From Herbaspirillum aquaticum (GTDB lineage Bacteria > Pseudomonadota > Gammaproteobacteria > Burkholderiales > Burkholderiaceae_D), in NCBI RefSeq assembly GCF_002213425.1, contig NZ_NJGV01000009.1, positions 1-64,000 of the forward strand: a stretch of DNA of 64,000 nucleotides, written 5' to 3'. The stretch's first letter is position 1. Every line of letters starts with the position of its first letter. The translations under genes and the position numbers were made by a program. A model generated the notes under the pieces. The model made no database searches. It was given only the letters and a program-made list of their open reading frames with translations, and was not told where the DNA came from. Shown here in pieces: positions 45,276-54,690 of this stretch.

Positions 45276-45977
45276 TCATCGTGCGAAATAAAGGTCATGC
45301 AGGTGATCCAGCGCCACCTCGCTGGCCTTCTGCGACAGGATCACCTTGCCACCCTGCATCAGGTAGACGTGATCGGCCACGCCCACGGCGCGTTCGGTGT
45401 TCTGCTCCACCAGGATGATGGTGCGGCCCTCTGCTTTCAATCGCGCCAGGATCTCGAAGAGTTCGTTCACCACCACCGGGGCCAATCCCAATGAGGGTTC
45501 ATCGATGATGAGCAGCTTGGGTTCGGACATCAGCCCGCGCGCCATCGCCAGCATCTGCGCCTCGCCGCCCGAGAGCGAACCGGCCAGCTGGCGGCGACGT
45601 TCGCGCAGGCGCGGGAACATGGTGTAGGCGCGCTCCAGGTTGTCCTTCACGCGCGCGCGGTGCTGCGGGGCGAAGGCGCCGACGATGAGGTTTTCCTCGA
45701 TGCTCATGGCACGGAAGATCATGCGCCCTTCCGGGATCATGGCCATCGAGACCTTGGATATTTCCCAGGTCGGCATGCCATTGAGCACTTTGCCCTCCAG
45801 CGTGACCTGGCCCTGCCCGATCGGGATCAGGCCCATGATGGCACGCAGCAGCGTGGTCTTGCCCGCACCGTTGGGCCCGATGATGGTGGTCAGCTGGCCC
45901 TGCCCCACCGTCAGCGAGACGTCCCACAGCACATTGATGGCGCCGTAGCCGGCGCGCAGGTTGGTGACTTCAAGCAT
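45276..45977 (-). CDS. livF: LIV-type ABC transporter ATPase LivF
   Basis: 233 residues. Walker A GPNGAGKTT, signature LSGGEAQMLAMARGLM, Walker B LLIIDEPSLGLAP and the switch His replaced by Gln in LVEQNTERAV, normal for LivF. It is the last gene of the five-gene operon binding protein, livH, livM, livG, livF, which runs toward maeB. Its start abuts the livG stop. Confidence 0.95.
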   Translation of the reverse strand: MLEVTNLRAGYGAINVLWDVSLTVGQGQLTTIIGPNGAGKTTLLRAIMGLIPIGQGQVTLEGKVLNGMPTWEISKVSMAMIPEGRMIFRAMSIEENLIVGAFAPQHRARVKDNLERAYTMFPRLRERRRQLAGSLSGGEAQMLAMARGLMSEPKLLIIDEPSLGLAPVVVNELFEILARLKAEGRTIILVEQNTERAVGVADHVYLMQGGKVILSQKASEVALDHLHDLYFAR

Positions 45978-46682
45978 TCACGCTCCCGTATAACTCTTGA
46001 TGACCGCCGGATCATTGAACACCTGCGCAGGCGCCCCCTCGGCGATGAGCTGGCCGAAGTTGAGCACGGCCACGCGCGGACACAGGTTGCTGATGGTCTC
46101 GATGTCGTGTTCGATGATGACGATGCCCACCGCGAAGGCCTCGTGCAGCCCCTTGAGCATTTGCATGAAGCGGCGCTTGCCGTTGGTCTCCAGCCCGGCC
46201 AACACTTCATCGAGCAACAACAACTTGGGCTGCGTGGCCAGGGCCTTGGCCACTTCCAGCGCCTTCAGTTCGGTCAGCGCCAGTTCGGTGGCGGCATCGC
46301 GCCCGGCCTTTTCGGCCAGGCCGGTGAAGGCCAGCACTTCGTCGATCTTGGCCGCATCCACCCGGCCGGTGGCAAAGCGCTGCGCCACGACCAGGTTCTG
46401 CCGCACCGTCAGTTCATGCATGGGCTGCGGAATCTGGAAAGTGCGGCCGATGCCCAGCCGCGCACGACGGTGCAGCGGCGCGTGGAGGATATCGGAGCCA
46501 TTGAAGCGGATGCTGCCGCTGGTCGGACGCACCAGTCCGGAGATGGCATTGAAGAGCGTGGTCTTGCCCGCACCATTGGCTCCGACCAGCCCGACCACGT
46601 CGCCGGTGCCGACCTGCAGCGTGACTTCATCGACCGCCGTCAGGCCGCCGAAACGCACCGAGACTTTTTCAAGTTGCAGCAT
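45978..46682 (-). CDS. livG: LIV-type ABC transporter ATPase LivG
   Basis: 234 residues, shorter than typical LivG (about 255). Walker A GANGAGKTT is present. Walker B is LLLLDEVLAGLETNGKRRF, where the usual DEP is DEV, and the switch His is in IVIIEHDIETIS. The signature region is weak: LALTELKALEVAKALATQPK rather than LSxGxQ, which is seen in the LivG branch (LPYGQQRRLE in most members is replaced here by LTELKALEVA). It overlaps livM by 14 bases and abuts livF. Confidence 0.92.
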   Translation of the reverse strand: MLQLEKVSVRFGGLTAVDEVTLQVGTGDVVGLVGANGAGKTTLFNAISGLVRPTSGSIRFNGSDILHAPLHRRARLGIGRTFQIPQPMHELTVRQNLVVAQRFATGRVDAAKIDEVLAFTGLAEKAGRDAATELALTELKALEVAKALATQPKLLLLDEVLAGLETNGKRRFMQMLKGLHEAFAVGIVIIEHDIETISNLCPRVAVLNFGQLIAEGAPAQVFNDPAVIKSYTGA

Positions 46683-47643
46683 GCTTGCCTCCTGCGGATT
46701 TCCCTTTGCCCAGCTTGCGCAGCAGTGGCAGCAAGCCGTCCGGACTGAAGACGATCATCGCCACCAGCAAGGCGCCCAGCACCAGCTGATGGCCGGAAGG
46801 AATGATGTTCTTGAACACCAGCTGGTCCAGCAGGTAGACCACCACTGCGCCGACCACCGGCCCGGTGATGCTGCGATAACCCCCGAAGATGGCCGCCACG
46901 ATGGGGATGGTGACCCACAGGGCGCTGAAGGCATAGTCCGGTTCCAGGAAGCTGATGTAGTGCGCATTGAAGGCACCGACCACACCGCACATGAAGGCCG
47001 ACAGCAGCAGCATCATGCCCTTGAGCACGGTGCTGTTGACGCCCACCACGCGGGTCGCGTCCTCGCTCTCATGCATGGCGCGCAGGGCCAATCCATAGTG
47101 GCTTTCGCGCAGCCGCGCATACACCAGCGCGAATAGCGCCACGATCAGCAGGATCACGAAATACGCGCCGATCTTGCTCGACAGATCCACCCCCATGACC
47201 GTCGGCAGGCGCGCAATGTTGGAGAGCCCGCCCGAACCACCGGTCATCGATGTCCACTCGGTGGCCAGGATGCGGAAGATGTGCGCATACGCCAGGATCG
47301 CCAGTGCGAAATACGGACCGCGCAGGCGCAATACCGGCAGCATCGCCAGTGCTGCAATCAATGCACCGACGCCGCCCAGCAGCAGGCCCAGCAATACCGG
47401 CACGCCGAATTTCATGCTCAATACCGCCGAGGTATAAGCCCCCACCCCGAAGAAAGCCGCGTGACCGAAACTGATCATGCCACCCAGATTGCCCAGCAGC
47501 GCCCACGACAGCGCGATGCCGCCGATCACCATCGAGGCCACCAGCAGGCTCATCACGTAATGGTCCTGCGCCAGCAACAGCGGGGCACCGATCAACAGCA
47601 GCGGCAGCAGCAATGCGGGCAGCTTGTTCTTGTTCATCGTCAT
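46669..47643 (-). CDS. livM: LIV-type ABC transporter permease LivM
   Basis: 324 residues with about nine helices. The NLGGMISFGHAAFFGVGAYT motif in the N-terminal third and the coupling loop ESHYGLALRAMHESEDATRV are typical. Start at 47643 (ATGACGATGAAC); two codons later is an alternative. It follows livH by four bases and overlaps livG by 14, so these genes are translationally coupled. Confidence 0.94.
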   Translation of the reverse strand: MTMNKNKLPALLLPLLLIGAPLLLAQDHYVMSLLVASMVIGGIALSWALLGNLGGMISFGHAAFFGVGAYTSAVLSMKFGVPVLLGLLLGGVGALIAALAMLPVLRLRGPYFALAILAYAHIFRILATEWTSMTGGSGGLSNIARLPTVMGVDLSSKIGAYFVILLIVALFALVYARLRESHYGLALRAMHESEDATRVVGVNSTVLKGMMLLLSAFMCGVVGAFNAHYISFLEPDYAFSALWVTIPIVAAIFGGYRSITGPVVGAVVVYLLDQLVFKNIIPSGHQLVLGALLVAMIVFSPDGLLPLLRKLGKGKSAGGKHAAT

Positions 47644-47647
47644 GATC

Positions 47648-48520
47648 TCATCCCCTTCTCGCACGCACGCCGAACAAGCCGTTGGGCATGATGAACAGCA
47701 CCAGCAGGAACAGCCCCATGCCGGCCAGCTCCTGCAGCGCCGAGCTGGCCAGGGTCACGGTCAGCGCCTCGGCCACGCCCAGCAGGATCGCGCCGATCAG
47801 CACGCCCGGAATCGATCCCACACCGGCCAATACAGTAATAATGAAAGCCTTGACCGTGAGCACGCCGCCATAAGCTGGGCTGATAACACCATAACTGAAC
47901 AAGGCCACCCCGGCGAAGGACGCCAGGATGCCCGCCACGATGAAGGACACCAGTTCGGTATAGCCGGGATTGATGCCCATGAGCTTGGCCGCATCGCGGT
48001 TGCTGGAGACGGCACGCACCGCGCGGCCATACCAGCTGCGCGAGAGCCACCACCAGAGCGCGGCCATCATCAACAGGCTCACGCCGAAGAACAGCACTTC
48101 GCTGCGCATGCTGTAGAAGGGGCCGAGCACGAAGGCTTCCTGCAGCCATTCGGAACTGGTGGAGCGGATGTCCGCCTTCCATATCAGCAGCATGCCGTTG
48201 GTGAGGATCACGCCGATGCCGTAGGTGAGGATCAGCGAATTGATCTCGCGGTCCTTCTTGATGCGGCTGACCACGAAATACACGATGGCCGAGGTCAGGC
48301 ACACTACCACCAGCGCGATGGGGATGGCCAGTACCGGGTTCAGGCCCAAGCCCGATTCCACCGAGTAGGCAATGTAGGCCGCCAGCAAGACCAGCTCGCC
48401 CTGCGCCAGGTTGATGACCCGCATGGCACCGAATACCAGCGCCAGGCCCAGGGCAATGAGGGCGTAGGAGCCCCCCTGCAGCAGCCCTGAGTACAGGGCT
48501 TGCAGTATCAGTTCATTCAT
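47648..48520 (-). CDS. livH: LIV-type ABC transporter permease LivH
   Basis: 290 residues beginning MNELILQALYSGLLQGGSYA. The motif MRVINLAQGELVLLAAYIAY corresponds to the NxAHGxxxMxGAY signature, and the coupling loop is RSWYGRAVRAVSSNRDAAKL. The sequence is clearly different from the LivH at 155-1084. GGA eight bases before the ATG is modest. The binding-protein gene ends 64 bases upstream. Confidence 0.94.
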   Translation of the reverse strand: MNELILQALYSGLLQGGSYALIALGLALVFGAMRVINLAQGELVLLAAYIAYSVESGLGLNPVLAIPIALVVVCLTSAIVYFVVSRIKKDREINSLILTYGIGVILTNGMLLIWKADIRSTSSEWLQEAFVLGPFYSMRSEVLFFGVSLLMMAALWWWLSRSWYGRAVRAVSSNRDAAKLMGINPGYTELVSFIVAGILASFAGVALFSYGVISPAYGGVLTVKAFIITVLAGVGSIPGVLIGAILLGVAEALTVTLASSALQELAGMGLFLLVLFIMPNGLFGVRARRG

Positions 48521-48584
48521 GTCTGCATTCCGTTGGAGTGGGCAACGGCGCGCACGTCCGTGCAAGGTGCGCGCCGCCCGGGCA

Positions 48585-49769
48585 TTACCAGGGCACGGCC
48601 GGATAATTCATCTTGTTGGTGGCAGCCGCCTTGGGCCAGACGATGGCGACCTTGTCGCCCTGGTGCTGGCCCATGTGGTGGGTGAAGTTCAGGTTGTCGC
48701 CATTGGCACCGAACTGCACGCGGCCGATCAAGGTATCGCGATCGGTCTTGCGCATTTCTTCGGCCACGCCATTCTTCTTGAGCGTACCCTTGTCGGCGGC
48801 GCGGGCGATGGCTTCGAACAGCAGCATCGATTGCACGTAGCCGAACTGGCCCAGGTAGTCCGGGTCTTTCTTGTAGAGGCGGCGATAGGTTTCTTCAAAG
48901 AGCTTGCCGTCAGCCGTGGTGAACTGCGCCGGGTACGGCAGCAGCGCCGTGCCATACACATTGGGCACCAGGTCCGGGAAGTCCTGCGCCATCTTCGGGG
49001 TGGCCAGCGACCACACGCCGACCATGGCCTTGACCGCAGGCTTCAACACGCGCGCTGCGCGCAGGATGCCGACGTAGTCATTCTCGTAGCCGATCATGGC
49101 GATGACTTCCGGCTTGTCCTGCAGCTTGATCTTGTTGACGATGGGCTTGAAGTCGCTGATGGCCGGATCGAAGGCGTGCGAAGTGACCTTCAGGCCCTTG
49201 GCACCCCAGGCTTTTTCCAGGTCCTTGGCCAGCGCTGCCGTGGCTTCCTTGGTGGAATAGACGATGGAGACCGAGCGCGCATTCATGTCGTCGAGCAGGC
49301 CCACCATGGCCTTCTGGTAGCCGGCCACGTTGTTGATGCGGAAGAAGTTCTTGCGGCCGCTGTTGACCAGGTTGTCGTCCACGCCGCCGGAGGTCATGTA
49401 GACCAGCCCGGCCTTGCCCGCCGCATCGGCAGCCGGTGCGATGTTGTTGGAGCCGTAGCCACCGGTGATGGCCAGCACGCCTTCGCCAGCGAGTTTCTCG
49501 ACGGCGGCAATGGCCTTGGCCGGTGCGGATTCGTCATCGATGGTGACCAGCTTGATCTTGTGCTTGCCGTTGGTCTTGTTGAAGACGTCAGCCGCCACGT
49601 TGATACCCTCCTGCATGCCCGAGCCCACGCGTGCCAGGCTGCCGGTCAGCGGGATTTCCACGCCGATCTTGAGTTCGTCGGCGGCCGCACTGCCCGCGCC
49701 ACCGGCCAGTGCCGAGGCGATGCAGGCCAGCAGGGCCAGTCGCTTGATGCCTTGATGCTTGTTCGTCAT
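48585..49769 (-). CDS. LIV-type periplasmic substrate-binding protein
   Basis: 394 residues of the Leu/Ile/Val-binding-protein superfamily, with a signal peptide (MTNKHQGIKRLALLACIASA, cleavage near SAAADELK). The mature start is LKIGVEIPLTGSLARVGSGM, followed by the ligand-lobe motif AIAAVEKLAGEGVLAITGGY. GGTGGAG five bases before the ATG at 49769 fixes the start. It heads the transporter operon. Because the cluster beside it degrades acyl-CoAs, the ligand is more likely a carboxylate than a branched-chain amino acid; this is inference. Confidence 0.92.
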   Translation of the reverse strand: MTNKHQGIKRLALLACIASALAGGAGSAAADELKIGVEIPLTGSLARVGSGMQEGINVAADVFNKTNGKHKIKLVTIDDESAPAKAIAAVEKLAGEGVLAITGGYGSNNIAPAADAAGKAGLVYMTSGGVDDNLVNSGRKNFFRINNVAGYQKAMVGLLDDMNARSVSIVYSTKEATAALAKDLEKAWGAKGLKVTSHAFDPAISDFKPIVNKIKLQDKPEVIAMIGYENDYVGILRAARVLKPAVKAMVGVWSLATPKMAQDFPDLVPNVYGTALLPYPAQFTTADGKLFEETYRRLYKKDPDYLGQFGYVQSMLLFEAIARAADKGTLKKNGVAEEMRKTDRDTLIGRVQFGANGDNLNFTHHMGQHQGDKVAIVWPKAAATNKMNYPAVPW

Positions 49770-50079
49770 TGTCTCCACCTTTTTCATCTGAGTGAATCTG
49801 AGTGATGTTGCTGTGTCCTGGCCGGGGACGTCCCGGTTCAGCGATGGATGCCAGGCGCACGACGCTGCCTGCGAACGTGCGCATCCCGGCCGGACCGCAC
49901 CGGACACCCATGGCTGAAACGGGCCTGCATGACCCCGATGGCGCTGACTTCTGGTTTTGTTTTTGTGATGGACCTGCGGTACTGCCTTGCTGCGCACCGC
50001 TCATGCCTGCGGCATGGCGGCGCGTCTGTCTCCGTGCTCGTTGTTGCTCGTTCTTTGCTCGTGCTTTGCTGCCTGCCGC
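49770..50079. other. 310-base gap upstream of the LIV operon
   Basis: No gene. It contains the GC-rich inverted repeat CCGGG-GACGT-CCCGG (49822-49836). It also has a degenerate copy of the pim-region palindrome: GCGAAC at 49871-49876, then four bases and a poor second arm. The promoter was not identified. Confidence 0.55.
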
Positions 50080-50880
50080 TCAGTGGCGGCCCATGCTCGC
50101 TTCCACCGTGCGCACCACGTTGACCAGGCGCGGGCCGAGGTCTTCCATCAGCATCTCGCGCGTCAACATGAAGGCCGGGCCACCGCAGTTGAAGGCCATG
50201 AGCTTTTCTTCGTTGGCATCGATCATGGGCACGCCCACGGCGCTGATGGTCTTTTCCCATTCGCCAACCGAAATGCAGAAGCCATGATCCTGGTAATCCT
50301 TGAAGGCCTGTTCAATGCCGGCCTTGACCTTGGGCCATTGCTCTTCATTGCGCAAGCGGATGTGGTCCATCAGGAAATCGCGTTCGTTCTGGGGCAAGGC
50401 GCACAGCAGCGCGCGGCCCATGGAGGTGGTGGCCAGCGGAATGCGCGAGCCGACATCGCGGCGCAAGGTCACGGCGGACTGGCCGCGCGTGGCTTCGATG
50501 TAGACCATGCTCAGGCGATCACGGATGCCCAGCGCCACATTGCATTGCGAATAGTCGGCCAGCTCCTGCATGGCCGGACGCGCCAGCTTGCGCACATCCA
50601 TGCCGGAGAGCAGCGAGTAGCCCAGCGCAAGCACGCCGGAGCCGAGCTGATAGCGGCCCTGGTCTTCGGAATATTCGAGATAGCCCAGCCGGGTCAGGGT
50701 GTGCGTGAGGCGCGAGATGGTCGGCTTGGGCAGGCCGGTACGCTTGGCCAGTTCGGTGTTGGTGAGGTAGATCTCCCCGGGGCGGAAGCACCGCAGGATC
50801 TCCAGTCCACGCGCCAGGGCATTGACGAACTGCCGGTCGTGGCTCTCATCCTCACCCTTGAACGACACAATCTCATCCAT
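50080..50880 (-). CDS. IclR-family transcriptional regulator (PcaR/PobR-like)
   Basis: 266 residues. DNA-binding domain about 18-90: FVNALARGLEILRCF, then LPKPTISRLTHTLTRLGYLE. Effector domain after about 100, with the GSRIPLATTSMGRALLCALP stretch typical of aromatic or carboxylate-sensing IclR members. It lies between the LIV transporter (same strand, downstream) and the divergent pim-like operon. Matching palindromes precede its own gene and the operon. Likely effector: the imported acid or its CoA ester. Confidence 0.92.
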   Translation of the reverse strand: MDEIVSFKGEDESHDRQFVNALARGLEILRCFRPGEIYLTNTELAKRTGLPKPTISRLTHTLTRLGYLEYSEDQGRYQLGSGVLALGYSLLSGMDVRKLARPAMQELADYSQCNVALGIRDRLSMVYIEATRGQSAVTLRRDVGSRIPLATTSMGRALLCALPQNERDFLMDHIRLRNEEQWPKVKAGIEQAFKDYQDHGFCISVGEWEKTISAVGVPMIDANEEKLMAFNCGGPAFMLTREMLMEDLGPRLVNVVRTVEASMGRH

Positions 50881-51241
50881 CCGTCACTTCTCCGCGTGGC
50901 AGGGCCGTGCCGCATGGTCACGTCGCCCCTCATTGGCTGTGGAATGTACACACCTGAAATCGCAGTGTCAATTATTTGCGAACGCGTGTTCCGCTGTGCA
51001 AAACACATGCGCCCAATGTGGCGTTTCAACAGCGTCAACAGCGGCCCCCGGCTCAGCCTGCCCTTTTGCCCATCGGCCGCAAACGCCCGCCCTGCCTGAC
51101 CCTTGCTGACAATTGTGCAGATTGGAGCGCTGCGGTATGCACGGTTTACACATCCGGCGCAAATGCGGTATCGTTGCCGACAAAAGCCATTTGCGAACTT
51201 GAGTTTCGCTATGCGAACCAACTAGAACAGGAGACTGCTGC
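50881..51241. promoter_or_regulatory. divergent promoter region between iclR-type gene and pim-like operon
   Basis: 361 bases without a gene. GCGAACGCGTGTTCCGC (50978-50994) lies 98 bases before the regulator start. GCGAACTTGAGTTTCGC (51193-51209) lies 33 bases before the operon start, with an extra GCGAAC at 51213-51218. A candidate plus-strand promoter is TTTACA (51145-51150), 18 bases, TATCGT (51169-51174), which would start transcription near 51181, just ahead of the second palindrome. That arrangement suits a repressor. Confidence 0.6.
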
Positions 51242-53383
51242 ATGTCCAAGCCATCCACGGCTGCGGGCGAAACGCCCCCCGTCCATCTGGCGCGCGAAGG
51301 CGCCATCCTGGTGGTGACCATCGACAACCCGCCGGTCAATGCGCTGGGGGTGGCGGTGCGCCGGGGCCTGATGTCGGCCATCGAGGAGGGCGAAGCCGAT
51401 GCCGGCGTAGCCGCCATCCTGGTGACCGGCGCCGGGCGCAACTTCATCGGCGGGGCCGACATCCGCGAATTCGGCAAGCCGCCGCAATCGCCCCTGCTGA
51501 CCGAACTGTGCAATCGCATCGAGGCTTGCAGCAAGCCGGTACTGGCCGCCCTCCACGGCGCGGCCCTCGGTGGCGGGCTGGAAGTGGCGCTGGCTGCGCA
51601 TTACCGGGTGGCGCTCGGCAACGCCCGCCTGGGCCTGCCCGAAGTACAACTGGGCCTGTTGCCAGGTGCCGGCGGCACCCAGCGCACGCCGCGCCTCATC
51701 GGTGCGCAGGCCGCGCTGGACATGATGCTGACCGGACGACATCTCGGCGCCAAGGAAGCCCTCTCGCTCGGCCTGGTGGATCAACTGGTCGAAGGCGACA
51801 GCGCCGACCACGCACGCGCGGCCGGCTTGCGCGAACTGCAGGCCCTGCTGGACAAGCACGCCCCGGTACGCCGCAGCCGCGATGGCAAGGGGCTGGCCGA
51901 TACCGCCGCCACCCAGGCGGCCATTGCGGCCGCACGCGCCGAGGCTGGCAAGAAATCACGCGGCCTGTTCTCCCCGCACAAGATCATCGATGCCGTGGAA
52001 GCCGCCACCACCCTGCCCTTCGAGGAAGGACTCGCACTGGAACGCCAGTTCTTCCTGCAATGCCTGGACAGCCCGCAACGCGCCGGCCTGATCCACGCCT
52101 TCTTCGCCGAACGCGAAGTGCAGAAAGCCCCCGAGACCCGCAACGCCCAGCCGCGCCGCATTGAACAGATCGGCGTGGTCGGCGGTGGCACCATGGGTGC
52201 GGGCATCGCGGTGGCGGTGCTCGATGCCGGTTTGCCGGTAACCATGATTGAACGCGACGACGAAGCCTTGGCACGTGGACGCGGCCATGTGGAAAAAACT
52301 TACGACGCCCAGGTGGCCAAGGGCCGCCTCACGCAAGAGGCCCGCGATGCCGTGCTGGCGCGCTTGCACGGCAGCACCCGTTATGAAGACTTGTCCGCCG
52401 CCGATGTGGTGATCGAAGCCGTGTTCGAAGATCTGAACGTGAAGCAAGCCGTCTTCGCGGAACTGGACCGCGTCTGCAAACCTGGTGCCGTGCTGGCGAC
52501 CAACACTTCCTACCTCGACATCGATGCGATTGCCGCCAGCATCTCCCGTCCTGCGGACGTGATCGGCCTGCACTTCTTCTCCCCCGCCAATGTGATGAAG
52601 CTGCTGGAAATCGTGGTACCGCGCCAGGTCGCCAGCGAGGTTGTGGCTACCGCCTTCGAACTGGCCAAGCGCCTGCGCAAGGTGCCGGTGCGCGCCGGGG
52701 TCTGTGATGGCTTCATCGGCAACCGCATCCTGGCCGTGTATCGCCAGGCAGCCGATTACTTGATGGAAGATGGCGCTTCACCCTATGAGATCGATGCCGC
52801 CGTGCGTGACTTCGGTTTTGCCATGGGGCCGTACCAGGTAGTGGACCTGGCCGGTGGCGACATCGGCTGGGCCACCCGCAAGCGCCGCGCCGCCACCCGC
52901 GATCCGCGTGCGCGCTACGTCCACATTGCCGACCGCCTGTGCGAGCGCGGCTGGTTTGGACAGAAGAGCGGACGCGGCTTCTATCGCTATCCCGATGGTC
53001 CGCGCAGCGGCGCACCCGATCCGGAAGTGCTGGCGCTCATCGACGAGGAACGTGCACGCGCCGGCATCACGCCGCGCAGCTTCAGCAAGGAAGACATCCA
53101 GCGCCGCTACCTGGCCGCGATGATCAATGAAGGTGCCAATGTGGTCCATCAGCGCATTGCGCTGCGTCCGCTGGATGTGGATGTCACCTTCCTGTACGGC
53201 TACGGTTTCCCGCGCCATCGTGGCGGTCCCATGAAATACGCCGACATGGTCGGCCTGCCCAATGTGCTGGCCGACATCCGCGCCTTCGCCGCCGAAGATC
53301 CGCTGTTCTGGACACCCTCGCCGCTGCTGGTGGAGCTGGTCGAACGCGGTGCCAATTTTGAATCGCTGAACCAGGCCGGCTGA
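51242..53383 (+). CDS. bifunctional enoyl-CoA hydratase / 3-hydroxyacyl-CoA dehydrogenase (PimF-like)
   Basis: 713 residues. The crotonase domain (1-190) has the oxyanion segments [15 protein letters not shown] and [20 protein letters not shown] and the catalytic region [20 protein letters not shown]. The dehydrogenase part begins [20 protein letters not shown] near residue 312, and [17 protein letters not shown] carries the catalytic loop. It hydrates an enoyl-CoA and oxidises the resulting 3-hydroxyacyl-CoA with NAD+. AGGAG is eight bases before ATG. It heads the operon with thiolase, two acyl-CoA dehydrogenases, a second hydratase and a CoA-transferase, the same order as pimF-B-C-D-E. Confidence 0.93.
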   Translation: MSKPSTAAGETPPVHLAREGAILVVTIDNPPVNALGVAVRRGLMSAIEEGEADAGVAAILVTGAGRNFIGGADIREFGKPPQSPLLTELCNRIEACSKPVLAALHGAALGGGLEVALAAHYRVALGNARLGLPEVQLGLLPGAGGTQRTPRLIGAQAALDMMLTGRHLGAKEALSLGLVDQLVEGDSADHARAAGLRELQALLDKHAPVRRSRDGKGLADTAATQAAIAAARAEAGKKSRGLFSPHKIIDAVEAATTLPFEEGLALERQFFLQCLDSPQRAGLIHAFFAEREVQKAPETRNAQPRRIEQIGVVGGGTMGAGIAVAVLDAGLPVTMIERDDEALARGRGHVEKTYDAQVAKGRLTQEARDAVLARLHGSTRYEDLSAADVVIEAVFEDLNVKQAVFAELDRVCKPGAVLATNTSYLDIDAIAASISRPADVIGLHFFSPANVMKLLEIVVPRQVASEVVATAFELAKRLRKVPVRAGVCDGFIGNRILAVYRQAADYLMEDGASPYEIDAAVRDFGFAMGPYQVVDLAGGDIGWATRKRRAATRDPRARYVHIADRLCERGWFGQKSGRGFYRYPDGPRSGAPDPEVLALIDEERARAGITPRSFSKEDIQRRYLAAMINEGANVVHQRIALRPLDVDVTFLYGYGFPRHRGGPMKYADMVGLPNVLADIRAFAAEDPLFWTPSPLLVELVERGANFESLNQAG

Positions 53384-53457
53384 TCGCCAACCCGGAATCG
53401 CCGGAGACCGCGCGCATCGCCGGTCTCCACCTTGCACCATCCTTCCAGGAGAATTCC

Positions 53458-54651
53458 ATGATGCGGGAAGCCGTCATCGTATCCACTGCGCGTACCCCCT
53501 TGACCAAGGCCCATCGCGGCGAATTCAACGTCACGCCCGGTCCGACCCTGGCAGCCTTTGCGGTGCGCGCGGCCGTCGAGCGTGCGCGCATCGATCCGGG
53601 CCAGATCGAGGACGCCATCCTCGGCTGCGGCTATCCGGAAGGCACTACCGGGCGCAACATCGCGCGCCAGGCCATCGTGCGCGCGGGGCTGCCCATCAGC
53701 ATCGCCGGCACCACCGTCAACCGCTTCTGTGCCTCGGGCCTGCAAGCCATTGCGATGGCGGCCGGCCGCATCGTGGTCGATGGTGCTGACGCCATGATCG
53801 CAGGCGGTGTGGAAAGCATCTCGCAGATCCGCAGCCGCAGCGCCACCGACAGCGGCGACAGCGGCATGGACCCGTGGATCGTCGAGCACAAGCCCGACCT
53901 CTACCTGCCCATGATCGAGACCGCCGACATCGTGGCCGCACGCTACGGCATCTCGCGCGAAGACCAGGATCGCTTCTCCGCAGCCAGCCAGCGCAAGACC
54001 ACCGAGGCACAGGAAGCCGGACGCTACCGTGACGAGATCGTGGCCTGCACCACCACCATGCAAGTCACCGACAAGGCCAGCGGCCAGACCAGCCTGCGCG
54101 AGGTAACGGTGGAGGCCGACAACTGCAATCGCCCAGGCACCACTGATGAGGCGCTGGCCAAGCTGGCCCCGGTGATGGGTGCGGACAAGTTCATCACCGC
54201 AGGCAATTCCTCCCAGCTCTCCGACGGGGCCTCGGCCTGCGTGATGATGGAAGCCCGCGCTGCTGAACGGGCGGGACTGCCGGTGCTGGGCGCTTTCCGA
54301 GGCCTTGCCGTGGCTGGCTGCGAGCCCGATGAAATGGGCATCGGCCCGGTCTTCGCGGTGCCGCGCCTGCTGCAGCGTCACGGGCTGCGCATGGAAGACA
54401 TCGGCCTGTGGGAACTCAACGAAGCCTTCGCTTCGCAAGCCCTCTACTGCCAGCGCCGCCTGGGCATTCCGGACGAACGGCTCAACGTCAACGGCGGAGC
54501 CATTTCCATCGGCCATCCCTTCGGCATGACCGGCGCGCGCCTGGCCGGGCACGTGCTCATCGAGGGCAAGCGGCGCGGTGTGCGCTACGCCGTGGTGACC
54601 ATGTGCATCGCCGGCGGCATGGGTGCGGCCGGCCTGTTTGAAATCTATTGA
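53458..54651 (+). CDS. acetyl-CoA acyltransferase (thiolase, PimB-like)
   Basis: 397-residue degradative thiolase. Nucleophile Cys91 is in [15 protein letters not shown], His353 in [17 protein letters not shown] and the second Cys383 in [12 protein letters not shown]. It cleaves 3-oxoacyl-CoA to acetyl-CoA and a chain shortened by two carbons. AGGAG precedes two adjacent ATG codons (53458, 53461); the first is used. It is 74 bases after the bifunctional enzyme. Confidence 0.94.
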   Translation: MMREAVIVSTARTPLTKAHRGEFNVTPGPTLAAFAVRAAVERARIDPGQIEDAILGCGYPEGTTGRNIARQAIVRAGLPISIAGTTVNRFCASGLQAIAMAAGRIVVDGADAMIAGGVESISQIRSRSATDSGDSGMDPWIVEHKPDLYLPMIETADIVAARYGISREDQDRFSAASQRKTTEAQEAGRYRDEIVACTTTMQVTDKASGQTSLREVTVEADNCNRPGTTDEALAKLAPVMGADKFITAGNSSQLSDGASACVMMEARAAERAGLPVLGAFRGLAVAGCEPDEMGIGPVFAVPRLLQRHGLRMEDIGLWELNEAFASQALYCQRRLGIPDERLNVNGGAISIGHPFGMTGARLAGHVLIEGKRRGVRYAVVTMCIAGGMGAAGLFEIY

Positions 54652-54690
54652 AGCGCAGCATCGCTGCACTGCATCCCCAAGGAGACTGGA

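Noticed and set aside
51199..51228. TTGAGT-N18-TAGAAC promoter for the pim-like operon
   Set aside because: The start site would fall inside or past the ribosome site, leaving no room for initiation; the pair at 51145-51174 is better placed.
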